Source of the DNA: BQJU01 sp965229635
GTDB taxonomy: Bacteria; Bacteroidota; Bacteroidia; Chitinophagales; Saprospiraceae
Assembly: GCA_965229635.1 (NCBI GenBank)
Contig: OZ245894.1
Coordinates: forward strand, 5,642,001-5,706,000
Length of the DNA: 64,000 nt
Direction: 5' to 3'
Of the stretch, positions 42,471-52,615 are shown one piece after another. Each line of letters starts with the position of its first letter. Position 1 is the stretch's first letter. The notes under the pieces are model-generated. The model did no database searches and had not been told where the DNA came from. It was given only the letters and a program-made list of their open reading frames with translations. The position numbers and the translations under genes are program-made.

Positions 42471-45400
42471 TCACTTCAACTGAATTTCTACTCTTCGGTT
42501 TTGTGCCCTGCCTGCATCGGTATCGTTGCTGGCTACCGGTTTATTTTCACCATAGCCCACCGCCGCCACCTTGTCTTCAGCTACACCTTTCTCGATGAGG
42601 TATTGGCGCACCGCATTAGCTCTATTTTGCGAAAGCTGCTGATTGGCATCATCCGCGCCTACATTATCAGTATGTCCCTGAATTTCAATCGCAAGGTTAT
42701 TTTCCTTGATCCATTTCACTAGCCGGTCCAGCTGTGGAAAAGAGGTTGCTTCAATTTCAAAACTGGCTGTTTCGAAAAAGAGGTTATTCAGCGGAATTTT
42801 GATTTCTTTTTCCTTCATCTCCTCCACACTCGCCAGTGTCATTTCCTTGTCAAGTTCAAATTTGTTGTCGCCATCTCCTACATCAATATTTCCCGAAAGG
42901 GGGAAAAAGCCCTCCTTGCGAATGCTGTATCCAAACTTCCCATCATCGGGTAAGGTGGCAAAAAATTCACCGGATTCCGGATCATTTTTTGTGATCTGTA
43001 CCACCTCGCCACTCATCAAATCGATCCATTCGATCTCTGCCTGTACCGGTTTTCCATCCATGCCAAGGATCGTTCCGGAAATTGTTGCCACTCGCTGCGG
43101 CTGGTATATTTCCGGCACTTTGACAATGTAAATATCACTGGTATTGCTTGCCCCTTCCACCGCATAATAGGCGGAGTCACCTTCGGTGGTCACCTTAAAT
43201 CCCCAGTCGTTATCAGCGGTATTGATCGCTGTGCCCATATTGATCGGTTCACTCCAGTTGGTCCAAGTGTCATCCAGGCGTTTACTTACGTAAATATCCA
43301 GCCCTCCCAAACCATTGCGGCCATCCGAACTAAAATACATGGTCTTCATATCCGGGTGTAAAAAAGCGGAACGATCGGTTCCATCGGTATTGATTGTTGG
43401 CCCCAGCCCCATGGCTGGTCCCCATTTCCCATCAGGTTGCAATTCAGAAACATAAATGTCCTTCTGCCCCCAGTTGGTTCCCGAAGAGAAAAGGATGGCT
43501 TTACCATCGGCAGTGATGCGAGCATCGGCCTGCCAGTCACTGCGATTAATGGTCTTTGGCAATGCTACCGGATCAGACCAACCCTGGGTGGTTTTCTCGA
43601 TCTTACAAAGCTTTCCATTTTGAAAGATGATCATTTGATTGCCATCGGCAGAAATACCCTCCGGAGCTTCATTGCCTTTGGTATTCAATTCATCGATCGG
43701 TTTGGCTTCCAGCCACTGACCATTCACCTTGCGGGAAATGTAGATGTCCTCGTTTGCTTTAAAAATGCCCCCCAAATTGCGGCAAAAGTAGAGTAGTTTG
43801 CCATCGGCCGACATGGTGGAGGCATATTCTTCCCGATCATTCGAATTGATACCAGGTCCCATGTCTTTCGCGGTAATTCCCTGATCAGGGGCAGTTAGCA
43901 CGTTGTGTAATTCCTCAAAACCGGCATCCGTACCAAAATAGGGCTTGAATACTGATATCTTTTCTCCGGCTTCTTCCCATCGGCGGTTTTTTAAGTCGTC
44001 TTTTAACATTTCGCGCAAAGCTTTCATGGCTTCCTTACCAGGGGCCTTATTTTGAATAAATGCCTCGTAAATACCTCTTTTATCCTCCTCATAGGTCCCC
44101 AATTGGGAAAAGCTGGTCATGGCTTTTTCCTTATCGCGCTCAATGCGCTCCTGATAAGGATATTCCGGAAAGTCTTTTTGGAAGTCGACAATCTCCCGCA
44201 AATTCGGATCGGCTGAAATCAACTCATATAGCTGGCCTATCAACTCCGTCCGCTTATCCGATTCCGGAAACTCTTTGAGGTACTTTCGCAGGTAGAACTT
44301 GCTGTCGGATTCTGCCAGCACTTCCCCCAGCGCTGCCACAACATCTTCCCGATGCTCACCTTCCGGATATTCTGCGAGATAATCATAAAAAGCCTTCACC
44401 TCCCGACTATCTTTTAGTTCAAGAAAGTCGTGTTCTTCCATTTCTCTTTGGGCTACAAGCTTATCCGCTTCAATCCTGTCACGAAACGGAAAATCAGGGT
44501 TTTCCCGAATAAAACGATCAATCGCCTCGGGTTCCGGGTTCTTTTCCTTGTATAAACTGTAGTAGTGACTCCACAAACGAGTGATTTCCGGATAATTATC
44601 ATTATCCGCGATAAATGACTTTACCTTGGTCAATTCCTGGCTTTCCAACAGGGTTGCAAATTTCTGCGCCTTATACTTGTCGTAATCGGCGGCCAATTCC
44701 TCCGGATAGGGATAATCAGGATACCGTCTTTGGTAATTTTCAACAGCTTCCAGCGTATGCTTTGTACTGATGTAGGTGCGGTAATGTGCCCGCCTCAACT
44801 CGTTCATCCGGCTGTGATCCGGGTGGGAATTGATAAAGGTCAGCAACGCTTTCTCATCACCGTACTGGATCAGTTTACTGGCCAGGCTATCCATGGCCAG
44901 AGAAACAAACGGGCTACCTTCATTAGCAGCAATAAATTGTTCATAATCAGCAGGTTTATCCGACTCTGCGAGGATTAAAAACTGAGACATCAGGCTATCT
45001 CGCACGTATACATTTTTTGGATACCGTACCGCAAAGGAATCATAAGCTTCCAGTCCGCGTTCGGCCAGATACCCTTCAAAAAGTGCCATATCGGCCCTTC
45101 TATCCAACTTTGGATTTTTCTCGGCCAGGCTTGCCCCGTGTTCATCAATCAATTTGGCCCATGCCTGCCAGGTACCTTCCTCCTGAGCCGCTTCATAAGC
45201 CAGTTCGTTTCTTCTTTTGGTGGCTTCACTTTCATTTCGATACCCTGGTTTTGGATAAAAATCCAGAAAATGCTGATAAGCCTCAACCGTACCTTCCTCT
45301 TCTGCTCTTTGCAGCGCTTTTTCTACAATTTCCTTTTTAAATTTCCGAAACAGACTGATGTTGGCGTCCTTTTGAATCTTGTTTTTGTCCTTGTAGCCCA

Positions 45401-45680
45401 GGGCCCGGTATGCCTCATCAGCCTGAGTAATGTAGCTGATCGCCGAATCTGGTTCGTAGCCGGGGAAACCAGGTTTCAGGTACAGTTGCGCTAAGCCAAA
45501 TAGTCCGACAGGGCGTTCTCTTTCGTCATTGAGGCTTTGCAGGAGTTCGGTTTTAGCCTCTTCATATCGGTCCTTTTCCAGTAATTTTATTCCTTTTTTT
45601 GCTTGCGCAAATAACATTGCCGAAAGGCCAATAAAAAAACAGCTGACCAATAGTTTTTTGGAGGGTTTGAAGTTGTACAT
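42471..45680 (-). CDS. Helical-repeat-PD40-OmpA envelope protein
   Basis: A 1069-residue exported protein. It has a signal peptide (about 1-26) and a long region of TPR-like helical repeats (about 27-620) with recurring YPE/FPE motifs (YPKPGYRNE, YPDYPYPEEL, FPEYPYQERI). PD40 propeller blades follow (about 630-860; SADGKLLYFCRNLGGIF, HPDMKTMYFSSDGRNGLGG), then a carboxypeptidase-regulatory-like domain (about 870-945). A C-terminal OmpA domain (about 955-1069; IQGHTDNVGADDANQQLS) binds peptidoglycan. It is a third member of the TPR-PD40 group in this window, with a much longer helical part. Confidence 0.85.
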   Translation of the reverse strand: MYNFKPSKKLLVSCFFIGLSAMLFAQAKKGIKLLEKDRYEEAKTELLQSLNDERERPVGLFGLAQLYLKPGFPGYEPDSAISYITQADEAYRALGYKDKNKIQKDANISLFRKFKKEIVEKALQRAEEEGTVEAYQHFLDFYPKPGYRNESEATKRRNELAYEAAQEEGTWQAWAKLIDEHGASLAEKNPKLDRRADMALFEGYLAERGLEAYDSFAVRYPKNVYVRDSLMSQFLILAESDKPADYEQFIAANEGSPFVSLAMDSLASKLIQYGDEKALLTFINSHPDHSRMNELRRAHYRTYISTKHTLEAVENYQRRYPDYPYPEELAADYDKYKAQKFATLLESQELTKVKSFIADNDNYPEITRLWSHYYSLYKEKNPEPEAIDRFIRENPDFPFRDRIEADKLVAQREMEEHDFLELKDSREVKAFYDYLAEYPEGEHREDVVAALGEVLAESDSKFYLRKYLKEFPESDKRTELIGQLYELISADPNLREIVDFQKDFPEYPYQERIERDKEKAMTSFSQLGTYEEDKRGIYEAFIQNKAPGKEAMKALREMLKDDLKNRRWEEAGEKISVFKPYFGTDAGFEELHNVLTAPDQGITAKDMGPGINSNDREEYASTMSADGKLLYFCRNLGGIFKANEDIYISRKVNGQWLEAKPIDELNTKGNEAPEGISADGNQMIIFQNGKLCKIEKTTQGWSDPVALPKTINRSDWQADARITADGKAILFSSGTNWGQKDIYVSELQPDGKWGPAMGLGPTINTDGTDRSAFLHPDMKTMYFSSDGRNGLGGLDIYVSKRLDDTWTNWSEPINMGTAINTADNDWGFKVTTEGDSAYYAVEGASNTSDIYIVKVPEIYQPQRVATISGTILGMDGKPVQAEIEWIDLMSGEVVQITKNDPESGEFFATLPDDGKFGYSIRKEGFFPLSGNIDVGDGDNKFELDKEMTLASVEEMKEKEIKIPLNNLFFETASFEIEATSFPQLDRLVKWIKENNLAIEIQGHTDNVGADDANQQLSQNRANAVRQYLIEKGVAEDKVAAVGYGENKPVASNDTDAGRAQNRRVEIQLK

Positions 45681-45869
45681 CGCTAAAAATTTGATAATTG
45701 AAGGGTTTTCTAATCAAGCTGGTTAATTTCGGAAATTATCTTGAAAGAAGGAAGGGATAAACGGCTCATAGCACGAAAAATTGCATTTTCGCTGGCTTTG
45801 CCTCGTGCAAAATGAGGGGATTACTTAACTTGTCGCCCCAAAATATTTCCTCCTGTAAATACCTGAAGA

Positions 45870-47450
45870 ATGCACAACAAAACATTGAGTCTTTTAATTT
45901 ACCTACTTGCCGTTATCACCCTTTACTCTTGTGAAACGGCACCACCGCCCACGCCTAAAGACCTGGGGCAGGAACACCTCATTCCGCAACCCGTCTCCGT
46001 GACGGCTACCGGAAGTTCCTTTGCCCTTTCGGCACAAACGACCATCGCCGTTCCGGATGACAATGCAGAAGTGCAGAAGCTTGGCCAATATCTAAGTGAC
46101 CTCCTGAGTCCGGCCACGGGTTTTCCGGTAACCGTCCAGACGGACGGTGAGGGACAAATCTCCCTTTTCCTAACGGAAGGAAATGAACAATTGGGTGATG
46201 AAGGCTATGAACTGTTGATCAGCGAAGACAATATCAAACTGATGGCCAATCAGCCAGCCGGATTGTTCCGGGGCATCCAAACCATCCGACAATTGTTGCC
46301 CGCCCGCATCGAAAAATCGACCGTTCAGGAAGGCCCCTGGGAAATTGCCAGCGGTACTATCCGCGATTATCCGGGCTATGCCTACCGGGGCGCAATGCTC
46401 GACGTATCCCGTCACTTTTTTGGGGTAGATGAGGTCAAACGTTTTATTGACTACATCGCAATGTATAAAATGAATTTCCTGCACCTGCACCTTTCCGATG
46501 ATCAGGGTTGGCGCATTGAAATCAAATCGTGGCCCAATTTGACCGAGCACGGTGGCAGTACCGAGGTGGGCGGCGGCGAAGGCGGTTATTACACCCAGGA
46601 GCAGTACAGCGATTTGATCAAATATGCACAAGACCGCTACATTACCGTCGTGCCGGAAATTGATATGCCGGGGCATACCAATGCCGCGCTGGCATCTTAC
46701 CCGGAGCTGAACTGCAGCGGAAAAGCCCCTGATCTGTATACCGGTACGGAGGTTGGCTTTAGTACCTTGTGTACCTCCAAAGAAATTGTTTACGAGTTTG
46801 TGGATGACGTCATTACTGAACTGGCCGCCCTGACTCCCGGCCCTTATATCCACATCGGCGGAGATGAGTCACACGTGACCGCATTAGAGGACTACATTCC
46901 GTTCATCAATCGCGTGCAGGATATCGTCCAGGCCCACGGCAAGACCATGATCGGCTGGGATGAGGTGACGGAGGCAGATCTGAAACCCGGTTCGGTGGCA
47001 CAGTTTTGGGCGAAAGCCGACAACGCCAAAAAAGCCGTCGAAAAGGGAGCGAAGGTCATCATGTCGCCCGCTACCCGTATTTACCTGGATATGCAATACG
47101 ATTCGACCACCCATCTGGGGCTGCACTGGGCGGCCTACATTGAGGTCGACAGCAGCTACATCTGGGATCCGGCCACGATGGTCGATGGCGTAAGTAAAGA
47201 GGACATTTTGGGCATCGAAGCGCCCCTCTGGAGCGAGACGATTACCAATTTGGAGGAGATTGAATACATGATCTTTCCAAGACTACCGGGCGTGGCGGAG
47301 ATTGCCTGGTCGCTAACACCGAGAGACTGGGAGAATTATAAAGTTCGCCTGGGCTATCAGCAGGCACGATTTGAAGCAATGGATATCAATTATTATCAAT
47401 CGCCCACCGTACCCTGGGCCAATCCGGAGCCAGTGCCGCTACAAGACTAA
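45870..47450 (+). CDS. GH20 beta-N-acetylhexosaminidase, lipoprotein
   Basis: A 526-residue lipoprotein (lipobox LYSC, Cys21). It removes terminal GlcNAc or GalNAc from chitin oligomers or glycans by substrate-assisted catalysis. A GH20b-like N-terminal domain (about 30-155) precedes the barrel. Family blocks are GAMLDVSRHFFGVDEVK, HLHLSDDQGWRIEIKSWP, VPEIDMPGHTNAALASYPE, and the catalytic pair in HIGGDESH (Asp332-Glu333). It is followed closely by an M28 peptidase gene on the same strand. Confidence 0.93.
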   Translation: MHNKTLSLLIYLLAVITLYSCETAPPPTPKDLGQEHLIPQPVSVTATGSSFALSAQTTIAVPDDNAEVQKLGQYLSDLLSPATGFPVTVQTDGEGQISLFLTEGNEQLGDEGYELLISEDNIKLMANQPAGLFRGIQTIRQLLPARIEKSTVQEGPWEIASGTIRDYPGYAYRGAMLDVSRHFFGVDEVKRFIDYIAMYKMNFLHLHLSDDQGWRIEIKSWPNLTEHGGSTEVGGGEGGYYTQEQYSDLIKYAQDRYITVVPEIDMPGHTNAALASYPELNCSGKAPDLYTGTEVGFSTLCTSKEIVYEFVDDVITELAALTPGPYIHIGGDESHVTALEDYIPFINRVQDIVQAHGKTMIGWDEVTEADLKPGSVAQFWAKADNAKKAVEKGAKVIMSPATRIYLDMQYDSTTHLGLHWAAYIEVDSSYIWDPATMVDGVSKEDILGIEAPLWSETITNLEEIEYMIFPRLPGVAEIAWSLTPRDWENYKVRLGYQQARFEAMDINYYQSPTVPWANPEPVPLQD

Positions 47451-47513
47451 CTGTTGTTGGCAAAACCGATTGTTTTCACGAAATTTGCACCTTCACTAAA
47501 AATTCAAAAGCTT

Positions 47514-48746
47514 ATGCAATCCAGAATAATGTTGAGCCTCTCTGCTTTTTTCCTCTTGGTTTTGCCTTACGGCAATGCCCAAATGAATAAAGAGCTGATG
47601 AGTGTAAAAACTGATGTGGTTTATCTCGCTTCTGACTACCTGGAAGGAAGAGAAACCGGCAAACCCGGTGAAATGAAAGCCGCCGAATATATCGCCTATC
47701 GTTTTGAGGAAGTTGGCTTAAAGCCAATGGGTAAAAATGGTACCTGGTATCAGGAATTTGACTTTGACTACAAGGACAATCCACACGTCGCCAAAGGCGA
47801 ACCCCGTACCGGACGAAATGTGGTTGGTTTTCTGGATAATGGTGCCAAGACCACCGTTGTCATCGGAGCCCATTACGACCACCTGGGGTATGGAATTATG
47901 GGATCATTGCATGCCGGTGAGCCCGCCATCCACAATGGTGCTGATGATAATGCCAGTGGAGTGGCAGCGATGATTCTGCTTGCCGACAGACTAGCAAATA
48001 GCAAACTAAAGAAGAACAACTACCTCTTCATCGGGTTCTCTGGAGAAGAATTGGGGCTGTTTGGTTCCAAAAACTACGTCAATGCACCGACTATTGACCT
48101 TGAAACCGTGAACTACATGCTCAACATGGACATGGTAGGCCGCCTCAATGAAGAAAAAGTGTTGGCGATTAACGGTGCAGGTACCTCTCCGGTATGGAAA
48201 GAGATTCTATCCGAGATCAAAGTGGCCAACATCCAGACCAAAACTACCGACTCAGGCATCGGACCATCCGATCATACTTCTTTTTATTTGAAGGACATTC
48301 CGGTATTGCACTTTTTCACCGGTCAGCATGGAGATTACCACAAGCCTGTTGATGATGCGGCTTTGGTCAATTTTACCGGTATTGTGGAAGTGAGTGACTT
48401 CCTCTTTGCCATCATTGAAAAGCTGAATAAGGCAGGCAAACTGGAATTCAGCAAAACCAAAGACGAAGATCAGGGAAAGAAGGCCGCACGTTTTAAAGTA
48501 ACCTTAGGCGTAATGCCCGACTACGTCTACCAGGGCGAAGGCATGCGCATTGATGGCGTCATTGAGGGCCGTACCGCCGATAAAGCCGGCATAAAAGACG
48601 GCGACGTCGTGATCCGTATGGGTGATGTGGAAGTGACCGATATGTACTCCTATATGGAAGGACTGAGCAAGTTTAATGCCGGTGACAAGACAAAAGTCGT
48701 GATCAAAAGAGGTGAAGAGGAAATGGAGGTGGAAGTGGAATTCTAA
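47514..48746 (+). CDS. M28-family zinc aminopeptidase with PDZ domain
   Basis: A 410-residue exported peptidase. The signal peptide is at about 1-23. The co-catalytic zinc ligands are visible: GAHYDHLG (His120), GADDNASG (Asp144 or Asp145), GEELGLFGS (Glu178-Glu179), NMDMVGR (Asp206) and a late His in SDHTSFYLKDIPVLHFF. A C-terminal PDZ domain (about 320-410; MRIDGVIEGRTADKAGIKDG) could recruit substrates or partners. ATG 47514 is chosen over a TTG start at 47454. It probably forms an operon with the upstream hexosaminidase. Confidence 0.92.
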   Translation: MQSRIMLSLSAFFLLVLPYGNAQMNKELMSVKTDVVYLASDYLEGRETGKPGEMKAAEYIAYRFEEVGLKPMGKNGTWYQEFDFDYKDNPHVAKGEPRTGRNVVGFLDNGAKTTVVIGAHYDHLGYGIMGSLHAGEPAIHNGADDNASGVAAMILLADRLANSKLKKNNYLFIGFSGEELGLFGSKNYVNAPTIDLETVNYMLNMDMVGRLNEEKVLAINGAGTSPVWKEILSEIKVANIQTKTTDSGIGPSDHTSFYLKDIPVLHFFTGQHGDYHKPVDDAALVNFTGIVEVSDFLFAIIEKLNKAGKLEFSKTKDEDQGKKAARFKVTLGVMPDYVYQGEGMRIDGVIEGRTADKAGIKDGDVVIRMGDVEVTDMYSYMEGLSKFNAGDKTKVVIKRGEEEMEVEVEF

Positions 48747-48805
48747 TGGGAACTGCAATTAAATTATGATTTTGCTGCAATGCTAATTTAAAAATAAATC
48801 CATCC

Positions 48806-50467
48806 ATGCAAAAAATACTTAACCTCTTCATAGCTGTGATGCTTTTGAGCCTGACCTTCGCCTGCTCCGAAGCGCCCAAAGATGCTGCCGAAACTGATAC
48901 GGAAGCACAACCTGAACTGTCAGAAATGGAAGCGAACCTGGCCAAATATGTACCGGTAAAGCTCACCGCCGATTTGAGTCATCTTTCGGATGGTCAACGG
49001 CAGATGGTGGCTAAACTGATTGATGCCGGAGAAATCATGAATGAGCTGTTTTGGTACGAAGCCTACGGTGATAAGGATGCCCTGCTCGCCAGTATTGATG
49101 ATGCTGATACCAGGGAGTTTGTGCGTATCAACTACGGCCCCTGGGACCGGTTGGATGGCAATGCGCCCTTCGTTGAAGGTGTCGGTGCCAAACCAGCGGG
49201 CGCCAACTTCTACCCTACCGATATGACTAAGGAAGAATTTAATACTGCGGAGCTGAATGACAAGGACGGCTTGTATACCTTTTTGCGCCGTGGCGAAGAT
49301 GGTCAACTGATGACAGTACCGTACCACGAGATGTTTACCGAGCAGGTGAGCAAAGCTTCGGACCTCTTGAAGGAAGCTGCTGCGCTGGCGGAAAATGCCG
49401 GTTTTAAGAAGTATCTGGAATTGCGCGCCCAGGCCCTGCTGGATGATGATTACCAACCCAGCGATCTGGCCTGGATGGATGCCAAAACCAATCCAATTGA
49501 CGTGGTGATCGGTCCAATTGAGACTTACGAGGATCAACTATTTGGCTACAAAGCCGCTCACGAATGCTACGTGCTGATCAAGGACATGGACTGGAGTGAG
49601 CGGTTAGCAAAATACGCCGCTTTTTTACCTGAATTACAAACTGGACTTCCCGTTCCAGCCGAATATAAGCGCGAAAAGCCCGGCTCTGATGCCGATCTCA
49701 ACGCCTACGATGTGGTGTATTACGCCGGCGACTGTAATGCCGGAAGTAAAACCATTGCCATCAACTTGCCGAATGATGAAGAAGTGCAATTGCAAAAGGG
49801 CACACGTCGACTTCAGTTGAAAAACGCCATGCGCGCCAAGTTTGATAAAATCCTGGTGCCCATTTCCAAGGAGCTGATTGCCGAGGACCAGCGCCAGCAC
49901 ATCACCTTTGATGCCTTTTTCAGCAATACCATGTTTCACGAAGTGGCACACGGCCTGGGCATCAAAAACACCATCAATGGCAAGGGAACGGTTCGGGAAA
50001 ACCTGAAGGAGTTGAGCAGTGCGCTGGAAGAAGGCAAGGCCGATATTCTAGGCTTGTATATGATCAAGCAGCTATACGAAAAGGGAGAGCTGACTGGTGA
50101 CTTAAAAGACTTCTACGTGACCTTTATGGCCGGTATTTTCCGCTCGGTACGCTTTGGAGCGTCCAGTGCCCATGGAAAGGCCAATATGATTCGCTTTAAC
50201 TTCTTCCAGGACTTTGGCGCTTTCACCCGCGATGAGGCTACGGGTACCTACAGTGTCAACTTTGACAAGCTGGAGGAAGCCATGACCGCACTGTCAACCA
50301 AAATTCTCACCTTACAGGGAGATGGTGATTACGACGGCGTAGCTGACCTGGTAAAAACCAATGGCATCATCGGCACCCAACTCCAGGCCGACCTCGACCG
50401 TTTGGCGGAAGCCAATATTCCGGTGGATATTGTATTTGAACAAGGGAAATCAGTATTGGGATTGTAA
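48806..50467 (+). CDS. Dipeptidyl-peptidase-III-like (M49-type) zinc peptidase, lipoprotein
   Basis: A 553-residue lipoprotein (lipobox TFAC, Cys20). The zinc motif is HEVAH (378-382) with EEGKAD (408-413) about 30 residues later, the arrangement of M49 dipeptidyl peptidase III. Classical DPP III, however, has HExxGH, one residue longer, and EEARAE-like. The shorter HExxH and the surface location set this branch apart. It likely trims peptides outside the cytoplasm. It is 59 bases downstream of the M28 gene and ends at a strong terminator. Confidence 0.75.
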   Translation: MQKILNLFIAVMLLSLTFACSEAPKDAAETDTEAQPELSEMEANLAKYVPVKLTADLSHLSDGQRQMVAKLIDAGEIMNELFWYEAYGDKDALLASIDDADTREFVRINYGPWDRLDGNAPFVEGVGAKPAGANFYPTDMTKEEFNTAELNDKDGLYTFLRRGEDGQLMTVPYHEMFTEQVSKASDLLKEAAALAENAGFKKYLELRAQALLDDDYQPSDLAWMDAKTNPIDVVIGPIETYEDQLFGYKAAHECYVLIKDMDWSERLAKYAAFLPELQTGLPVPAEYKREKPGSDADLNAYDVVYYAGDCNAGSKTIAINLPNDEEVQLQKGTRRLQLKNAMRAKFDKILVPISKELIAEDQRQHITFDAFFSNTMFHEVAHGLGIKNTINGKGTVRENLKELSSALEEGKADILGLYMIKQLYEKGELTGDLKDFYVTFMAGIFRSVRFGASSAHGKANMIRFNFFQDFGAFTRDEATGTYSVNFDKLEEAMTALSTKILTLQGDGDYDGVADLVKTNGIIGTQLQADLDRLAEANIPVDIVFEQGKSVLGL

Positions 50468-50487
50468 AACCTGGTTCCTTTCCGGAG

Positions 50488-50527
50488 AAAAATGCTTGTG
50501 TAGACTTTGCGCTGCACAAGCATTTTT
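50488..50527 (+). terminator. Terminator of the GH20-M28-M49 run
   Basis: Perfect 13-bp stem AAAAATGCTTGTG/CACAAGCATTTTT with a 14-base loop. Confidence 0.8.
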
Positions 50528-50650
50528 CGTTTGTAATACGCCTGACAATGCCCGGCAAATACGGGGCAATGCAGCTGACAAAACGGTTCTTACCCAAACA
50601 TCTCATCTGCATTTTGGGTATTTTAAATGCATCTAAAAACCCTTGAAAGT

Positions 50651-51550
50651 ATGAAAAACCAACTCACGCTCCTTCTCCTTTTATTCATGTATTCCGGCCT
50701 TTATGCACAAACCTGGTTCCAACAAAATGATCATTGGGCCTATCTTTACAGCGCCTGGTCAAATCATGGTTTTGAAGAACTGACCATTACCGGCGACACC
50801 ATTATTGATAATCAGCTCTATCAGATCATGCACCTCAATAGAGCCTATCGATATTATCAATATCCAAATGATCCGGCAGAGATTTGGGAGGTGGATATCC
50901 TGGTTTATGAAGAAAACGAGAAGGTGTTTTACATAGATGAAACTTTTGGCTACGGCGAAGTTTTGCTTTACGACTTTTCAGCTCAGGTGGGTGATCAAAT
51001 TCCCATTGGCAATGACTGCGATGAGCAATATGAAATTGTGGAAACCGGAATCGAAGATTTTGCCGGAGAAGACCGGCGTTTTCAGCGAATAGCGGTGAGC
51101 ATTCCCGAGTTTTACCCCAGTGACACCTTCAAAATTGTAGAAGGTGTTGGGGCTATTAACAACTATTTCTTTCTCAACCAGGCCTTACTCTGTTATTTTG
51201 ATACGGATTCGTGGTATTTTCGATGTCATCAAACCGACTCTTTACAATATCCTGATAACGGCGAAGATTGCAATCCTATCGCTAACTTTATCAATTCCAA
51301 TACAGAGCCGGCACTAAACAACTACATTTCGATCTATCCTACCGTTTCTACAAGTACGGTTTACATAGAGAAAAAGCAAGCGATTCAACTCAAACAGATT
51401 CAACTATTTTCTACGGAGGGGAAGTTGGTTTATCAAACTCAGGAAGACCTCGAAGTGCTCAATTTAAATCAATTGCCAGGAGGCAATTACCACTTGATTT
51501 TGACTACGAGTGAAGGACAATATTTTTCCAAAACTTTAGTAAAACAGTGA
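50651..51550 (+). CDS. T9SS-secreted protein, tandem paralogue 1
   Basis: A 299-residue exported protein with a signal peptide (MKNQLTLLLLLFMYSGLYAQ). The body begins TWFQQNDHWAY and contains HGFEELTITGDT and VLLYDFSAQVGDQIPIG. A C-terminal type A sorting domain is at about 225-299 (IYPTVSTSTVYIE, then LPGGNYHLILTT). The body family is unnamed to me but recurrent in Bacteroidota. It is about 45% similar by eye to the next gene, with which it is probably co-transcribed (41-base gap). ATG 50651 is preferred to 50627 because the signal peptide starts there. Confidence 0.8.
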   Translation: MKNQLTLLLLLFMYSGLYAQTWFQQNDHWAYLYSAWSNHGFEELTITGDTIIDNQLYQIMHLNRAYRYYQYPNDPAEIWEVDILVYEENEKVFYIDETFGYGEVLLYDFSAQVGDQIPIGNDCDEQYEIVETGIEDFAGEDRRFQRIAVSIPEFYPSDTFKIVEGVGAINNYFFLNQALLCYFDTDSWYFRCHQTDSLQYPDNGEDCNPIANFINSNTEPALNNYISIYPTVSTSTVYIEKKQAIQLKQIQLFSTEGKLVYQTQEDLEVLNLNQLPGGNYHLILTTSEGQYFSKTLVKQ

Positions 51551-51591
51551 CCTTTTCCCCATTTAGGGAACTAACCTATAAACCCTTTAAT

Positions 51592-52530
51592 ATGACAAAG
51601 CATTTTTTACTGCTCGCGCTCTCCCTGTTTGCTCTCAACCTTAGCGCCCAAACCTGGTTTGCCGATGGGCAACGATGGCAATATGAATACGTTGTATTTG
51701 GGCCGATTTACGGCTTTGAAGAATTGATTGTAGAAGGAGATACCATGATTGAAGGTCAGGTTTACAAAAACTTGCACCTCCGCCGATTAACAATCAACTA
51801 CCAGTACCCTACCCAACCGCCGGTAGAGCTTAATCGGAACATCCCCGTTTATGAAGTCAATGATCAGGTTTATTACCGCGACTCATTGTTGGGTGATGTA
51901 CTCTTGTATGACTTTTCGGCTGAAGTGGGGGCAGAAATACCGTTGATCAACAGCTGTGAAGGTGAATCCTACGAAATCATAGAAACGGGGACCACGGATG
52001 TGGAAGGACAACTCAGACGCTATCAAATTATTCATGCTTCATCGGCAGAATTTCTGGAAGGTGCTGATTTTCGCATTATTGAAGGCATCGGCCTGACAAA
52101 TATTACCTCAAGCACCGCACCAACTGCCGGAGGTTTTTGCTACTTTTTTATCCACCGGGCTTTCGAATGCGCCATTGACTCCGACCGCTGGAATTTTATG
52201 TGTTATTCCTATGAGGATTTTGAATACAATCCGGCCATCCTCGATTGTGATGCACTGGAGTTTTTGATTATTGCCACCGATCAGCCTTCACTTGAAGGGG
52301 TGGTTGCAGTCTACCCTACGGTATTTAAGGAAACTGTACACATCGAAAAGCTTCAACAAACGAATATTGATCGAATCAATGTCTATAACACTAATGGACT
52401 CCGCGTCTTTCATTCACAAGAAGAATCCACCAGGCTACAATTAGCCCATTTGCCACAAGGCATGTATTTTGTAGAATTGATTTCGGAAGAGGGAGCGCGA
52501 TTGGTGCAGAGAGTGATTCGGCAGGAATAG
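51592..52530 (+). CDS. T9SS-secreted protein, tandem paralogue 2
   Basis: A 312-residue paralogue of the preceding gene. It has the same start (TWFADGQRWQYEY), the matching GFEELIVEGDT and VLLYDFSAEVGAEIPL, four or more cysteines in similar places, and a type A sorting domain (about 240-312; VYPTVFKETVHIEK, then LPQGMYFVELISEEG). ATG 51592 is chosen because it begins a standard signal peptide. The two genes look like a tandem duplication followed by divergence. Function unknown. Confidence 0.8.
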   Translation: MTKHFLLLALSLFALNLSAQTWFADGQRWQYEYVVFGPIYGFEELIVEGDTMIEGQVYKNLHLRRLTINYQYPTQPPVELNRNIPVYEVNDQVYYRDSLLGDVLLYDFSAEVGAEIPLINSCEGESYEIIETGTTDVEGQLRRYQIIHASSAEFLEGADFRIIEGIGLTNITSSTAPTAGGFCYFFIHRAFECAIDSDRWNFMCYSYEDFEYNPAILDCDALEFLIIATDQPSLEGVVAVYPTVFKETVHIEKLQQTNIDRINVYNTNGLRVFHSQEESTRLQLAHLPQGMYFVELISEEGARLVQRVIRQE

Positions 52531-52579
52531 CACTGTGAAAGTCAGCGTGAGCAGGCACAGCAATTTGGGATAGAAAGCT

Positions 52580-52587
52580 TATCTTTG
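52580..52587 (+). promoter_or_regulatory. Candidate -7 box (TATCTTTG)
   Basis: TAnnTTTG match 29 bases before the protease ATG. A TTTG at 52564-52567 is too close (12-base spacing) to be a normal -33 element. Confidence 0.3.
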
Positions 52588-52615
52588 TATTTGCGTAAGC
52601 AAAAAATGCTATCCC

